From assembly GCA_947095585.1 (NCBI GenBank), contig OX352764.1, positions 72,001,536 to 72,065,535 on the forward strand: 64,000 nucleotides of DNA, given 5' to 3'. The DNA is from Nephrocerus scutellatus (lineage: Eukaryota > Arthropoda > Insecta > Diptera > Pipunculidae). Positions 11,960 through 23,297 of the stretch are shown here, one piece after another (positions within the stretch are counted from its first letter, which is position 1; every line of letters begins with the position of its first letter). The position numbers and the translations under genes are program-made. Below the pieces are notes generated by a model. That model saw nothing but the letters and a program-made list of their open reading frames with translations, was not told the DNA's origin and made no database searches.

Positions 11960-11984
11960 ATCAAGACCATTTAATAAGAGCAAG

Positions 11985-13010
11985 CCAAATGAATTCAAAA
12001 TTTTTTGAATTTTTCATAGTCTGCAGCGACGTGTCTGTGTCGTGTATAGTGAATTTTGCACAGACCAGCGGGAAAATTCATATCGTTAACATGAATAAAA
12101 ACACCGATAGACAATTTTGGATCGAGTTTTTAGAAATTTATACAAGTTTGCCGGTTTTGTGGCAAATAAAAAGTGCCGAATATTGTAATTTGGACCCCTC
12201 GGGCCGCGGGGTCGGGGGCTCCCATACAAATGTTTTACAAAAAGTACCCGATTTTTTTCAAATTTTATACGCATGTGTATCTCCGTTGGGCAACACTTCT
12301 TATAAAAATTTAGTAGTGATCGGTCCCCGGGGTCGGGGGGCACCCATACAAATTTTAAAAACAAAGTACCCGATTTTCTTCAAATTTTATACGCATGTGT
12401 ATATCCGTTGGGCAACACTTTTAGTAAATATTTGGGAGTGATCGAGCCCCGGGGTCGGGTGGCACTCATACAAATTTTATAAAAAATAGTACCTGATTTT
12501 CCTAAAATTGTAAAAATTTCGGCGTGATCGGGCCTCGGTGACGGAAGGCCCCATTAAAATTTTTAAAAATTTACCCGATTTTCTTCAAGTTTTATACACA
12601 CATGTTTAATCCTATGGAAGACGCTTTTTGTAAAAATTTTGAAGTGGCCCTAAGGCCGAGGGGCTTCCATATAAATTTTTAAAAATTAGCCCGATTTTCT
12701 TTAAATTTCATAGAAAAGTGTATCTCCGATGGAAACACTTTTTGTAAACATTTTGGAGTGATCAGGATAAGGATTTGCACTTTGTGTATCAATTAGAGAA
12801 TTTACACGAACAATTTTAATTTTTATAGGTCATTGCCAAAGCAATGATTATGGCGGCAGAAGCAGTGTCCGACCCGACGACCACGACGAAATGATACAAA
12901 CTATTGTCTGTGCAGATTGTCTGCACCGTGTGTGACAAAGGGGTATTTGCACAGACTTAAGGTTTGCAGCGACGTGTCTGTGTCGTGTATGGGCCCTATT
13001 AGTTTAAATT
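11985..13010 (+). repeat. minisatellite block between pol and env of element A (copy 2)
   Basis: Bases about 12180-12835 hold five to six imperfect units of about 110 bp with the shared core (acccgattttcttcaaat, tacgcatgtgtat, ggcaacacttt, gatcgggccccggggtc) and end in the family's right terminus (attagagaatttacacgaac... tttttatagg). A 25-bp direct repeat beginning gcagcgacgtgtctgtg stands at both sides (12023 and 12966). The left terminus seen in other copies is missing. Apparent open frames at 11956-12441 are repeat-derived. Confidence 0.75.
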
Positions 13011-13029
13011 CAGACACAGATCGAATACA

Positions 13030-14465
13030 ACGCAAAAATTAAAAGTTTCGCAATCCTATTGGCTACTGTTAGCTTAGTCAGTAGTAAATTAATTTCTGAA
13101 GAATTATTAAACAATAACGGTTACGCAGTAATAAAATATGATCAAGTTAACATAGTGAATAAATTCAATTCTATATTAAATCTAATTAATTTAACGGAAA
13201 TAAATTCGATATTTATGAAAACAAATGAACAGTGGTTGAAACAAAAGAATTTCCAGAAGATGTCAAAATAACAACACCCATAGATACTAACTTAATTAAA
13301 TGCAAGAAGAATTAAAAAGTTAAAAAGGTCATAAAACCCATTCAAGAAAAACCAGAAGCTTAGTAGACATAGGAGGAAGAGTATTAAACTTTTTATTTGG
13401 AACAATGGATGATGAAGACAAAACAGAAATAGAAAACCGATTGGAAACTCTTACTTTATATAATCGTGAACTGGTACTAACTAATAATAAACAGGTAGAT
13501 ATAAATAATCAACTTCAGCAAGAAATTAGAAACAATTAAAAAACTAATTGATACGAAAATAGATAATACTTCTGGTATTTCAAAAGAATTAGGATTTATA
13601 TTAAAAAGAATAATAATAATAGAATTTACCAAAAGAATAGATAGGTTGAAAGATATTATTGAAAAAATTCAAAGACTGGTCTTGGCAAGTAGATTACAAA
13701 TAATGACAGATAGCCTGTTAACAGCAGCAGAAATAGAATATTATGATATAGATTTGTTCAAATTAAAAAATATTAAACTCTCCCTAAATGAATTTGATAA
13801 CGATTTTCTAATTTTTATAATTCAAATACCAGATAAAATTTATACTTTTGATAAATATTTTATAACTTCCTTTCCCAATGATGAAGATATGGAACTAGAT
13901 AAGAAGGATGAAAACATTGTTAAAATAAATGAAACCTTTTATACATACTGTGAAAATAAAGAATTAAAATATTTAAAACCTTATATTAATTGTCTAAATA
14001 AAAACAATTGCCTAAAAAGAAAAAATAAATATTGTAAAAGAACTTAAAAAAGGTACATTAATTGTTAAAAATAGTGATTATAAAGTGATAAGTTCTTGTG
14101 ATGAAAGAAAAATAACTCAAATAAAAAGAAATGTATTAATTAATTTCTAAAACTGTAATATTAAAATAAAAGAATATGTAAACAAAAATCAAATTGTAAA
14201 CCAACCAATAAATATTTATATGGAAGATACATTCAATTTGACTGAAATTGACTTAAAAATCGAAGATTATAATTTAACAAGAATTGAGAATATTAACGAA
14301 ATATTAGAAAAAGTCTCAAAAGAATCATATATCCATTTTGGTATAAACGTTTATGTAATTTTAATAATTTGTGCTATACTTATAATTTTATATAAGAAAT
14401 TGTTCCAGGAAAAACAAAAATCAAGGGGGGGGGGGAGTTATAGAATTACTCCACATTACAAATAA
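13030..14465 (+). pseudogene. element A: env remnant
   Basis: Env of insect errantiviruses is a membrane glycoprotein related to baculovirus F proteins. Visible parts: a hydrophobic signal-like N-terminus at about 13037-13080, a basic KTRS cleavage-like site followed by the conserved glycine-rich segment near 13352-13400 (VDIGGRVLNFLFG), an ectodomain in several frames (for example 13646-14047), and a C-terminal membrane segment at about 14340-14400 before the stop at 14463-14465. Frameshifts and stops at about 13270, 13540, 14045 and 14150 make this non-functional. Confidence 0.8.
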
Positions 14466-14740
14466 TAACAAATGCATACCAAGCATCTCTGCTTGAATAT
14501 AAACAATGTAATAATTTATCGACACTAATGGCATATCATAAAAATTAAAGTTTGAGAACTCAGTATTATTTTGGCAGTCTTTAATTATGAGTCTCTAACT
14601 CGACATCAATATTATTTCTTGAATCTTAGTTGTTAAGTCTTTTAATAAAGAATTGAAATAAATATTAAATGGTGTTTCATTTTGGTTTTTTAAAATAAAT
14701 CCCGGAGGATTAAAAACAAAACTCACGCGAACCGTCTACG
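14424..14740 (+). repeat. element A: polypurine tract and start of 3' LTR
   Basis: A run of purines with eleven G residues (about 14424-14435) immediately precedes agttatag, the AGTTA-type LTR start typical of gypsy-group errantiviruses. The following 300 bp is AT-rich and holds an AATAAA at about 14645. No second LTR copy is present in the window, so the LTR end is an estimate. Confidence 0.6.
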
Positions 14741-14890
14741 GAGCGAATGGCCCCAGTTGCCTAACACCTGGAACACCCTTGAAGAAGACAATAGAAAAAA
14801 AATGCATTTCTTCTCGGGCTGCACACGGTCGCTCAGCATGCAATAACAGCAGAGCATAATTATACCTTACATCAGACGGAAGAAAATATA

Positions 14891-14924
<34 letters not shown>

Positions 14925-14930
14925 GGAAAT
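14741..14930. other. unassigned spacer ending in a TA microsatellite
   Basis: No gene is seen. A (TA)n/(AT)n tract at about 14895-14925 directly abuts the next gypsy fragment and may mark its breakpoint. Confidence 0.5.
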
Positions 14931-15211
14931 CATTACACTGTTTAGTTTATCTGGATGACATCATCATATTTTCAACTTCGTTTCAAGAGCATATAAACTC
15001 CATTAACTTAGTTTTTAATTGTTCAGTTAGATAAATCTAAATTCTTAAAAAAAGAAACAGAACTCCTTGGTCACATAGTAACACAAAATGGTATAAAACC
15101 AAACCCTAAAAAAATCGACAAATTAGCATGACATATTATCCAATTCCAAAAACTACGAGACAAATCAAACAGTTCTTAGGACTCACTGGCTACTATAGAA
15201 AATTTATTATA

Positions 15212-16495
15212 ATGGGTGTTTTTTTAGGAGGTTTGTTTTTCCGATAGATGTCGTTTTATTTTATGACAGTTGTTTCTACTCAGTATTGTTTGGCAAATCA
15301 TTATGAATAGGTTAACTCCAGAACAACGTTTTCAAATCGTGGAAATTTATTTTCAAAATCAGTGTTCAATTAAAAATGTTTATAGAGCACTTCGTGAATT
15401 TTATGGTGCACATAATCGTCCGTCAGAGACCACCATAAAGAACGTAATTACCAAATTTCGGTCTACATTCACTCTTTTGGATGCCAAGCCACCGACAAGA
15501 ATGAGAAGAGTTCGTACAGAAGAAAATATTGCTGTCGTTGAGGCCAGTGTCGAAGAAAACGACAATTTATCGATTCGTCGTCGTGCTCAGCAAATTGGAC
15601 TTTGTCCATCGACTTTATGGAAAATTTTACGTAAAGATTTGGGTTTGGTGCCATACAAAATTCAATTGGTGCAAGAATTAAAGCCACACGACCATCGTTT
15701 GCGCCGTGAATTCAGTGATTGGTCGTTAAATCAATTGAACGAAGATCCATTTTTTTACCGTAAAATTCTCTTCAGTGATGAGGCGCATTTTTTGTTAAAT
15801 GGATACGTCAACAAACAAAATTGTCGCATTTGGAGCAAAGATAATCCACACGCCGTTCAAGAATTACCAATGCATCCTGATAAATGTACTGTTTGGTGCG
15901 GTCTATGGGCTGGTGGGATCATCGGTCCATATTTCTTTAAAAATGAGGAAGGACGACGCGTTACCGTGAATGGAAATCGATACAGAACCATGTTAAATGA
16001 GTTTTTGTTGTCAAATCTTGAAGATATGGATATGGATGAAATGTGGTTTCAACAAGATGGTGCCACTTGCCATACAGCACGTGAAACAATCGACTTATTG
16101 AAAGAAACTTTCAACGACAACATTATTTCGAGAAATGGTCCGGTGAATTGGCCTCCGCGTTCGTGCGATTTGACGCCACTCGATTACTTTTTGTGGGGAT
16201 ACGTGAAGTCATTGGTTTATGTGGATAAACCTCAATCGATTGACGCTTTGGAAACCAATATTCAACGTGTCATTGCTGACATACGCCCTCAAATGCTTGA
16301 AAAAGTGCTGGAAAATTGGACCTCCAGAATGACATTTGTGAAAAATAGTCGTGGTAGCCATATGCCAGAAATTGTGTTTAAATGTTAAATGCCAAAAAAT
16401 TATCTACCAAATAAAAAAAAATTTTGGTCATTTCATAATTTTATATGTGTTTTATTCAAAAAAAAAAATCGGCAACCTCTTAAAAAAACACCCTT
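15212..16495 (+). mobile_element. complete mariner-like transposon, copy 1
   Basis: Length 1,284 bp. The ends read inward atgggtgttttttta and aagggtgttttttta, then diverge partly, and are flanked by TA duplications (15210-15211 and 16496-16497). One transposase gene fills the interior. Compared with the minus-strand copy at 29788, this copy lacks about 21 bp just upstream of the gene (in the 5' untranslated leader); otherwise the two are almost identical. It is inserted between the RT and RNase H parts of element C. Confidence 0.95.
15303..16388 (+). CDS. mariner-superfamily transposase (361 aa), intact
   Basis: A DDE/D-type transposase that excises and inserts its own DNA at TA sites in the nucleus. 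I start it at the ATG at 15303 (MNRLTPEQRF...), because upstream in-frame codons lie in the leader that differs between the two copies. The N-terminal third has two helix-turn-helix-like segments (about residues 5-45 and 80-110). The catalytic acidic residues are in FSDEAHF, FQQDGATCHT and RSCDLTP. The last two are separated by 36 residues, unlike the DD34D of classical mariners, and the QQDGA...WPPRSCDLTPLDYFLWG style is that of a separate arthropod lineage. There is no frameshift or stop. It differs from the second copy at one residue (Tyr for Phe in VEIYFQNQ). Confidence 0.95.
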   Translation: MNRLTPEQRFQIVEIYFQNQCSIKNVYRALREFYGAHNRPSETTIKNVITKFRSTFTLLDAKPPTRMRRVRTEENIAVVEASVEENDNLSIRRRAQQIGLCPSTLWKILRKDLGLVPYKIQLVQELKPHDHRLRREFSDWSLNQLNEDPFFYRKILFSDEAHFLLNGYVNKQNCRIWSKDNPHAVQELPMHPDKCTVWCGLWAGGIIGPYFFKNEEGRRVTVNGNRYRTMLNEFLLSNLEDMDMDEMWFQQDGATCHTARETIDLLKETFNDNIISRNGPVNWPPRSCDLTPLDYFLWGYVKSLVYVDKPQSIDALETNIQRVIADIRPQMLEKVLENWTSRMTFVKNSRGSHMPEIVFKC

Positions 16496-16822
16496 TAGAT
16501 ACTTATTAATAGCCAAACAAGAAAAAAGGATGCTAAAATAAATAAGTCAAACACAAGAAAGAATCACGAAATACATTTAAAAACCTCCTAACACATGATC
16601 CAATTATTGGCATACCCTGATTTTACCAAGGAATTTACGCTTACAACAGATACCACTAACTACGCGTTAGACGCAGTACTTTCTCAATATAATCATCCAA
16701 TATGTTATGCTAGCCGCACGCTCAATGAACATGAAATTCATTACAGTACAATAGAAAAGGGGGTTACTGGCAATCATCTGCATTCTGAATCTGGATTCTG
16801 CATGATCAAGTCAAATGTGTAA

Positions 16823-17268
16823 CAACGTCGTGCTAGTACTCAGAAACAACCAAAGAATCCAAAGTGAATTAGCTCAAATAAAAAGTGTAGAAACACATTA
16901 AAGTAAGGTTTAGTTACTGCTTTATCTGGATAAGTTGAATGATTTGCATTTGGACATATTACATTCATCCGGTGAGTGTTTCAATTATTGTTAATTACAT
17001 CCCAATTCTGACGTCAGACCTCTTAGCTATGACAATTTTCGGTAAGAGGTTTTTATTAAGAGGAAAGTCTTTATTGGGATTCTGATGATGGTAGTCTTAA
17101 AATACCTCTTAATATCTCTCCAAATATTTTGGAGACTATTCGATGGTTTTTTTTTTGAAAGTATTGTCCTACAGTTTTTGAAATAATAGTAAGTAATTTT
17201 ATAATATGTATTTGATAATTATTTTATTTTGCAACATAATTATATATTTTTTATTTTTCTCAATGTAG
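16823..17268. other. AT-rich spacer with Harbinger-type end motifs
   Basis: No gene. The string atcccaattctgacgtc at about 16999 recurs in similar form at 18239, on either side of the SANT-type gene, and an inverted relative (ttgggattctga) lies at 17076. These could be remains of the terminal or subterminal repeats of the Harbinger element. Confidence 0.4.
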
Positions 17269-18080
17269 ATGGAAAATACACGTAATGCTCGTTCTGCTCG
17301 AACAGCAGCAGAATTTTGAGGCATATATATATTTCCTTCCTGGAACAAAATCCTCAATTTTGGCCGGAAAAAACACTCCGGAAAATTTGAAGCGAAAATA
17401 AGCGAAAAGTGGGAGGAGTTGGCCATCAAGCTGAATGCGTTAAAAGGGCCACAAAAAAATTCAAAAGATTGGAAAATGGTAATCTATTTACAAATTACTT
17501 ACGTTCAACTTGTATAAAATCTTTTAATTGTTCTTTTAGTCTCTAACGCACTGAAAGCACCAGCTCAAATCCAGAGCCAGGAAATTAAAAATTGACCAAA
17601 TTACTACCGGAGGGGGTCAGGCAACAACTGGCTTCATGACTTCCTTTGAAGAGGAGGGCACTCAAAGTATTCGGTGCTATTTCCGTTATGGGCGACAATG
17701 AAACACTGTTGCTTGGGTATTCTGTTATTTATTGTGCTACAAAATCACATAAATACGTTATTACTTACAGAATGTCGATGTTGGCGATTCAAGTGTTGTG
17801 GGGGGAATGAAGGTAAAGAGCGAGGAGAAAATATGCCATCAGCCAGTGTAGCCACAACTAGGGCTCCTGCCCAAAAAAAAGAGCATATGCCTCAGGAGGT
17901 GCTGCTACTACTTTTTCCGCCATATCGGAATTCGCCAAATTGGCAGAAGAAAGGGCGGCACACGACAAAAAAATAGTCGACCAAATATTAATTATCGAAA
18001 AACAAAATAGTGAAACTTTAAAAAGAATAGGACAAGCCTTATGTGTGCTATCCCAATTCTATACGCAAAAGAAAATTTAA
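17269..18080 (+). pseudogene. Harbinger accessory protein gene (Myb/SANT-like), decayed
   Basis: PIF/Harbinger elements encode a second, DNA-binding Myb/SANT-type protein that works with the transposase. Here an ATG at 17269 follows an acceptor-like 'caatgtag'. The trihelix segment (FLEQNPQF-like, LKGPQKNSKDWK) is interrupted by stops and frame changes. It is followed by an intron at about 17478-17540 (gtaatc ... ttcttttag), then a second segment (alkVFGAISVMGD at about 17658-17695) and a C-terminal coiled-coil-like tail (KLAEERAAHDKKIVDQILIIEKQ) ending at TAA about 18080. A second, more broken copy is at 22741. Confidence 0.75.
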
Positions 18081-18575
18081 TAATGTGAGGAATTTTTTTT
18101 ATTTTTTTATTTTATTTTTATAGTTGAAATATAATTAAAATATTGAATAAATCGCGAACAAATTATTAATTAATTAAGTATTTGCATATTCATTTCGAAT
18201 ACGCCGTCCTTCAGATAAATAGTTCCTATTAACAAAGATCCCAATTCTGAGGTATTCTCACAGAAGTAAAAACGCTCATAACTAAGAGTTTTCTCTTAGC
18301 TAAGACAAAAACCTCTTAATTCGTATTCTGTATATGGTCCACGAACGAATATGGTGTAAGACCACTCAACTTGAGGATTTTTTTTCTTAACTTGTGATTT
18401 TGTTTTTCTTCACTCAAAGTTGACAGTTAGTTAGCCAGCTTCTGATTTTCTCAACTTCCGAAAAAAGTAGAAGTTGAAAGAGCAAACTTGAGAGTTCTCT
18501 GTCAAATTTAAATTTGTATTACATTTTGTTGTCGAAAATTATTCTCGCTTTGGATAAAAATATTTTTAAAATAAG
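18081..18575. other. spacer between the two Harbinger genes
   Basis: AT-rich, no gene. It contains gatcccaattctgag at 18238 and a short run of direct and inverted CTTAG/CTAAG motifs (18280-18320). It may include the 5' region of the transposase gene. Confidence 0.4.
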
Positions 18576-19755
18576 ATGTTCCGACAAAATTATTATTGGG
18601 AAAATCATTCATCATCTGATTCTGAAGCGAAGATGAAGAAGAAGAAGAATTGTTGGCGATTGAAAGAAGACAGTATAAAATGTGTCCACGGGTCGGGCTC
18701 GAAAAATGGGATAACCATGATTTTGTTTACCGATTTCGTATTTCAAAGCGAACGACAATAATGCTCTTGGAATTGATAAAGGGTAGTTTGCCTTGCACTG
18801 AAACAAGGTGCGCAGTGAAATATCTTGATTATTCCTTAATATATATATTAACTTATGTTTAGAACGCGCGAATTACGACCAATCACGAAATTATTGATTG
18901 TGCTGAGGTTTTATGCACTCGGGTCAATACAATGATTTTATTGACGTAAGTATTTCAACAGTGCATCGTATGGTGAAGCGGGTGTCAAACGCGATTGCTA
19001 ACCTTGCGTGCCAATTTTTTCGCATGCCCGAAACACGAAGAGAACGGTTACAAGCAGCACGTGCATTTTATGACATAGCCAAGCTTAAAAGAACAATTCG
19101 GGCAATAGATTGCACACATATCAGAATCCTATCGCCTGGTGGAAACGGTGCAGAACCTCTTAGAAACCGCAAAGGTTCGTTCTCTGCAAACGTTCAGACC
19201 GTGGCTTCTGCAGACCTAAAAATAATAGATATCGTTGCTCGTTGGCAGGTATAATCTACGTAGAAAATAACATAGATAAAAGTTATGCCCTTTACTTTCA
19301 GTTCTATTATTTTTTTCAGGGTTCCACTCACTATCAACGTATTTTAAATTCGTCGACTTTGAGGCAACGTTTTGAAGATGGTGAATTTGAGCACTTTATT
19401 ATTATTGCTGACTCTGGCTACTGCTCTGGGTTCGAATTCGAACTTATTTTCAGTCAATTTTAGACAAAGAACAAAGAAATCCAAATTAAATTAAAAATTC
19501 AATATAAACAAATATTTATTTAGAGGAGCGATTTAATAAAATTCACGTCAAAGCTAGGAATGCAGTGGAACGCGCATTTGGTATACACTACACTACAAGC
19601 CTCAAAAGGCTGCTTTAATTATTTACGCATGTATGATATTAAATAAAAAGCTCATAGAATTTGGTGTTGTAGATGAAGTTGATGCAGATGTAGTGTATGA
19701 CGAAGAGGAATCTGAGCCAAATTTTCAGGCCGATTCTGAAAAATGTAATGGTTGA
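18576..19755 (+). pseudogene. PIF/Harbinger (HARBI1-like) transposase, frameshifted
   Basis: The protein is a DDE nuclease-type transposase. Exons inferred from splice sites: a first exon to about 18806; intron 18807-18861 (gtgcgc ... tgtttag); a second exon containing STVHRMVKRVSNAIA and the catalytic AIDCTHI segment, then GSFSANVQTV and DIVARWQ; intron 19249-19319 (gtataa ... ttttttcag); a third exon with GSTHYQR...IIIADSGY, holding the second catalytic aspartate; and a last part from about 19523 (ARNAVERAFG, with the third acidic residue) to a TGA at about 19755. The reading frame shifts near 18915-18925, and residues between ADSGY and the last part are missing. It is therefore not functional as read. 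Confidence 0.85.
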
Positions 19756-21545
19756 ATTGTGAGTAGTGCTAAAATAAGTAGTTGGCCACACCAAAATGCA
19801 ATGGAAAAGAAAAAGCAAAATTGCATTTTCCTTTAAGTTGCAAAACACACGCACATGTACAACCTCTAAATTCGGTGATTGGCAGGCAAAAATCGTACCA
19901 CCCCAGCGACAAGTAACTTTTGGCCACGTCGACCGCGTACCGTCTATATGTGCAAGGTGTATACGTATCCTATGATATGGCGAGATGCAGACAGACTGTG
20001 GAACTGAAAGCGAAAGAGAAAAAAAAGGAAAGATTCGATTGCGTCTCTCCCATCTAAACGAGTACTACGTCCCAGACACTAGACGGTAAATGCATGTAAC
20101 ACTGTATGGTGACGTGGTGCACCCATACCTACCACGCGGTGGTTGGGTGAAGTGTCGTACTGAAGAGAAAATAATACTTTTGGTCAGTAGGTATTAAACT
20201 TAGCGTGCGAAAGATGCTTACGTCCAAAAATTGTTTTTTGTCTAAATTTGTAAAGTTTAAACGATAAGTGTGATATACGGATTTCCTTGTGAAGAAAAAA
20301 GGGGAACATTTATTTCTCATTGTTGCTAAACAAATAAAACAAAAAAACCCACAACTTTTAAGTGAATTCCTTTTGTTTAAACGATTAAAAAGTGAATAAA
20401 CGGTGGTGTACCCGTGGCCAACACCAAAACTTTCTGCTGACTCCGAAGATTCGCGGATATCGGCGCCATTTTTTTTTCTTTTCGGTCCCTTGCCCAAAAT
20501 ATAAATTATAAAAATAAACAAAGAAAAAGGGAAAAATTAAAATCTTTGGCCCGGACACCCAATTTTCAAAAAAAAAAAAATACTACCACGCGGTTCGGTG
20601 GAACCGAGAGGAAATAGATAAAGGAAGGAAAAGCTAGAAACGCGAGTAAATACCAGGCGGTGGCGGAAGGCTCTCTAGAGTCACCATTATGGTGACTCGG
20701 TTATGTGACACGAAATTGGTGGCACTCCTATAGGGTGCATTAGTGATTTCCACCTTAAGTGCTCCGGACTAAGTGAAAGGAATTTTCGCGCCGCCCTAGT
20801 AAATTTTCTTTGTCCAAAAACTTTTGAGTCTCTGGATCCCACTCGGACACCAAACTGGTTTTCCTTGTCTTTTTTTGTACGCAGCAGCGATCGAGCGTAG
20901 AACGGTGCCATTGGTGGCATTAAACCACCCCATTCCCTGGCAATCTTGTTGCAGTGGTACTAAACCGGAACGAACAACCAGCACAATAAACTGAATTAAG
21001 CGTTTGCAGAACTAAACTTCAATCACCATTGACCGGAAGTCGATCCAAGATGTCGACCGCCCTGGTAATAGCTCGCGTGGCGAAATCTCAGCATCCAACA
21101 ACCACGTGGAGGAACCAGCCCAGCGCAGAACGTGTAGTTCCGAAAGGCCTTCTGCCAATTGTGTAATTGTAAAATGGAGGCAGTTCTCATAAGAACCTAG
21201 TATTGTGTCTCTAATTTTAACTCTGAATAATGTGTACACATATAGGCACATTTAACCATATACATTTTTTTTAACTTTCAAACGACCTGATTATGGATTA
21301 CCTATTATATATATTACACAGACCTTTTTTGAGTTTAATGATTTTCGCTTAAATTAATGAGTTCAGGTATAGATATAAACATATCTACCTCCTTCTGGGG
21401 TTTTTTTTTTGTTGTTCCCTTTTGATTAAGGAGTTCACATATATATGTAATCCCATAGAGATGTACATATAATATACCTGGGAATAAATGCATATTCTCC
21501 AACATTTATTGTAACCTTATGATTACTTATACCTATAACGACTTA
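19756..21545. other. unassigned region with several retroelement-like strings
   Basis: No convincing gene on either strand. Bases about 19910-20010 resemble about 960-1060. Read on the minus strand, about 20835-20860 gives ttggtgtccgagtgggatcc, which looks like a retroelement primer-binding region, but I see no LTR pair or coding sequence around it. Open frames of 60-130 codons here lack recognisable domains. Confidence 0.4.
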
Positions 21546-22442
21546 TCTATATATATAAAAGTGAAACTTTGTATGTGTGTATGTATGTATGTCCGGTATA
21601 GACTGCCAAACCCTTTAGTGGTCAGACTCCTAGGTCAAGGGGTCACCATACGAATTTTTTTTATTGTTTTTACAAATTGCAGGTTTTTATGAATCGATCG
21701 CGTTCAAACTTTGCATAGGGCTTTTATACCATAATGGACACATAATAGGCATGTTTTGAAAGTGGTCAGACTCCTAGGTCAAGCGGTCACCATACGATTT
21801 TTTTTTTATTGTTTTTACAAATTGCATGTTTTTATGAATCGATCGCGTTCAAACTTTGCATAGGGGTTTTATACCATAATGAATACATAATAGGCATATT
21901 TTGAAAGTGGTCAGACTCCTAGGTCAAGCGGTCACCATACGAATTTTTTTATTGTTTTTACAAATTGCAGGTTTTTATGAATCGATCGCGTTCAAACTTT
22001 GCGTGTTTTATTCTATAGTAGGCACTATATATGTATATTTTGAAAGTGGTCATACTCCTGGGTCAAGGGGCCACCATTTCACAAATTGCATACAGGTGTT
22101 TTAAAAAAATTAACCCGATTTTCTTCAAATTTTATATACATGAGTCACGAAAACTGCATTTGTTTAATTAGTAGTTATTTTATTTTACACACAGGGAATG
22201 AAAAATGTTAATATCAGCCACATTTTTAAATTGAATTTTAAAAAAATTTTAAGATCATTGGCAGGAGAAAGTTATAGGTATAGATGGAAGGGGAGAAAGG
22301 TAAAATTTTAACATGAGATTTACAAACGTATTTTTAAAAATGTCAACGTAAATTATTGGCAGGTGAGGGAATATAGGCTATAGTACTCCCGTCACACCGG
22401 GGGTTCATGTGTGCGGGTAGCAAAGCGCCCGGTAGCAGCTAG
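21546..22442 (+). mobile_element. non-autonomous Helitron with internal minisatellite
   Basis: The element starts with TCTATATATATAAAA directly after an A (21545), and ends with gcgcccggtagcagCTAG directly before a T (22443). Those are the Helitron hallmarks: TC at the 5' end, CTRR at the 3' end, insertion between A and T, and no target duplication. A GC-rich hairpin-capable stretch (gcgggtagcaaagcgcccg) precedes the 3' end. The first half contains four tandem units of about 140 bp starting gtggtcagactcctagg (about 21619, 21766, 21908, 22045). No helicase gene is present, so mobility would depend on an autonomous relative. Confidence 0.85.
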
Positions 22443-22740
22443 TATATGTATATTTATTATATAAGTATTTGAAAAATTTTAAACGCAAAAGAGCAAAAAT
22501 TTGGTCGGTGGATTGCTTTTTCAGTCGAATCGGATTTCACATTCTGAGTTCAGGTTGCTGGCCTTACGTCACTTGAAAATTTAATATTTAATATTTGTTT
22601 TGCTGGCTTGAACATCATTTAAGATTTGAAAATATAACTTTCTAATAATATTTTGAGGCAATTATTATTAAATTTATTAATAGCTGAAAAAGAAAACTTT
22701 TTTATTTGTGTATATGTTCTACTTTTCTGTGTTATTTTAG
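22443..22740. other. AT-rich spacer
   Basis: No gene seen. It ends in an acceptor-like 'gtgttattttag' right before the ATG of the second Harbinger partner copy, suggesting the end of a 5' leader intron. Confidence 0.4.
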
Positions 22741-23190
22741 ATGGAAATCGCAAAATCCAGAGCTAGATCTCCACGAATCAGTATGGAGCAGATAGAAACG
22801 TATTTGAATTTTCTAGAGGAAAACCCTCAATTTAAAGCTGATAAAAATAATCCAATAAATAATCCAAGTGTTTAAAGCAAATGTGGGATATTCTCACAGA
22901 CAAACTTAAGATGTTGAAAGGCACACAATAAAATGCAAATGAGTGGAAACAGGTACACCTAATAACATTTTTATTTAAAGCCATAAACTGGCAGCTTATT
23001 AATGTTTTATTCGTTTTTATTATTAGTCTTTGATGCATTGGAAAAACCAATTAAAATACCGTGGCAGAAAAATTAAAAAGGATCAATTGGTCACTGGAGG
23101 GGGCGAACAATCTATAACTGCACTATCTACATTTGAGCACAGAGCACAGAGAGAGAATATACAGTACCAAATTCTCATAAGAAAGCTATA
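22741..23190 (+). pseudogene. second Harbinger accessory (Myb/SANT-like) gene copy, decayed
   Basis: An ATG at 22741 starts a peptide with the same trihelix core as the gene at 17269 (YLNFLEENPQFKADK) and stops at about 22874. Similarity resumes past a GT-AG-like intron (gtacacc at about 22952 to ttattattag at about 23025) with LMHWKNQLKYRGRKIKKDQ and a TGGG-type linker, then ends in a stop near 23190. Both copies have the acceptor signal immediately before the ATG, so a 5' leader intron seems to be a shared feature. No matching transposase is next to this copy. Confidence 0.7.
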
Positions 23191-23297
23191 ATTGAAATAT
23201 AATTTGTATAAAAAGAGAACTAAGCTTTTTCCACAAATGCATTTTTTTACATGCTATCCCCAATAGGTATAATGCATGAGTTCTGAAAAGAACTTTT

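Larger units (their letters stand above)
7740..14740 (+). mobile_element. 5'-truncated, decayed errantivirus-like gypsy element (element A)
   Basis: Order of recognisable parts: end of gag, protease, reverse transcriptase, RNase H, integrase, env, polypurine tract, start of the 3' LTR. The 5' LTR and most of gag are missing. At least three later insertions interrupt it: a minisatellite element at 9578-10457, a deleted mariner at 10915-11462, and a repeat block between pol and env at about 11985-13010. Nonsense codons and frameshifts are spread through pol and env, so it is an old inactive copy of an insect endogenous retrovirus. The coding style (AT-rich, Lys/Asn/Ile-rich) resembles the composite at 46.6-63.5 kb, but the two are different families. 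Confidence 0.88.
14931..16822 (+). pseudogene. gypsy pol fragment (element C), split by a mariner copy
   Basis: Left part (14931-15211) encodes the RT catalytic YLDDIIIF motif and the downstream LGHIV...GIKPNP and LTGYYRKFI segments, with frame breaks near 15030 and 15130. Right part (16496-16822) resumes after the transposon and reaches the RNase H motif [13 protein letters not shown] and [18 protein letters not shown] before similarity stops at about 16770. Both ends of the element are missing. The gene was already part of an inactive copy or was killed by the insertion; which came first is not visible. Confidence 0.85.

Noticed and set aside
11956..12441. 161-codon frame between pol and env of element A
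   Set aside because: It lies wholly in the minisatellite block and reflects the repeat, not a gene.
20687..21251. Minus-strand frames at 20687-21251
   Set aside because: Overlapping frames without motifs; a primer-site-like string exists there, but no LTR or retroelement gene supports it.
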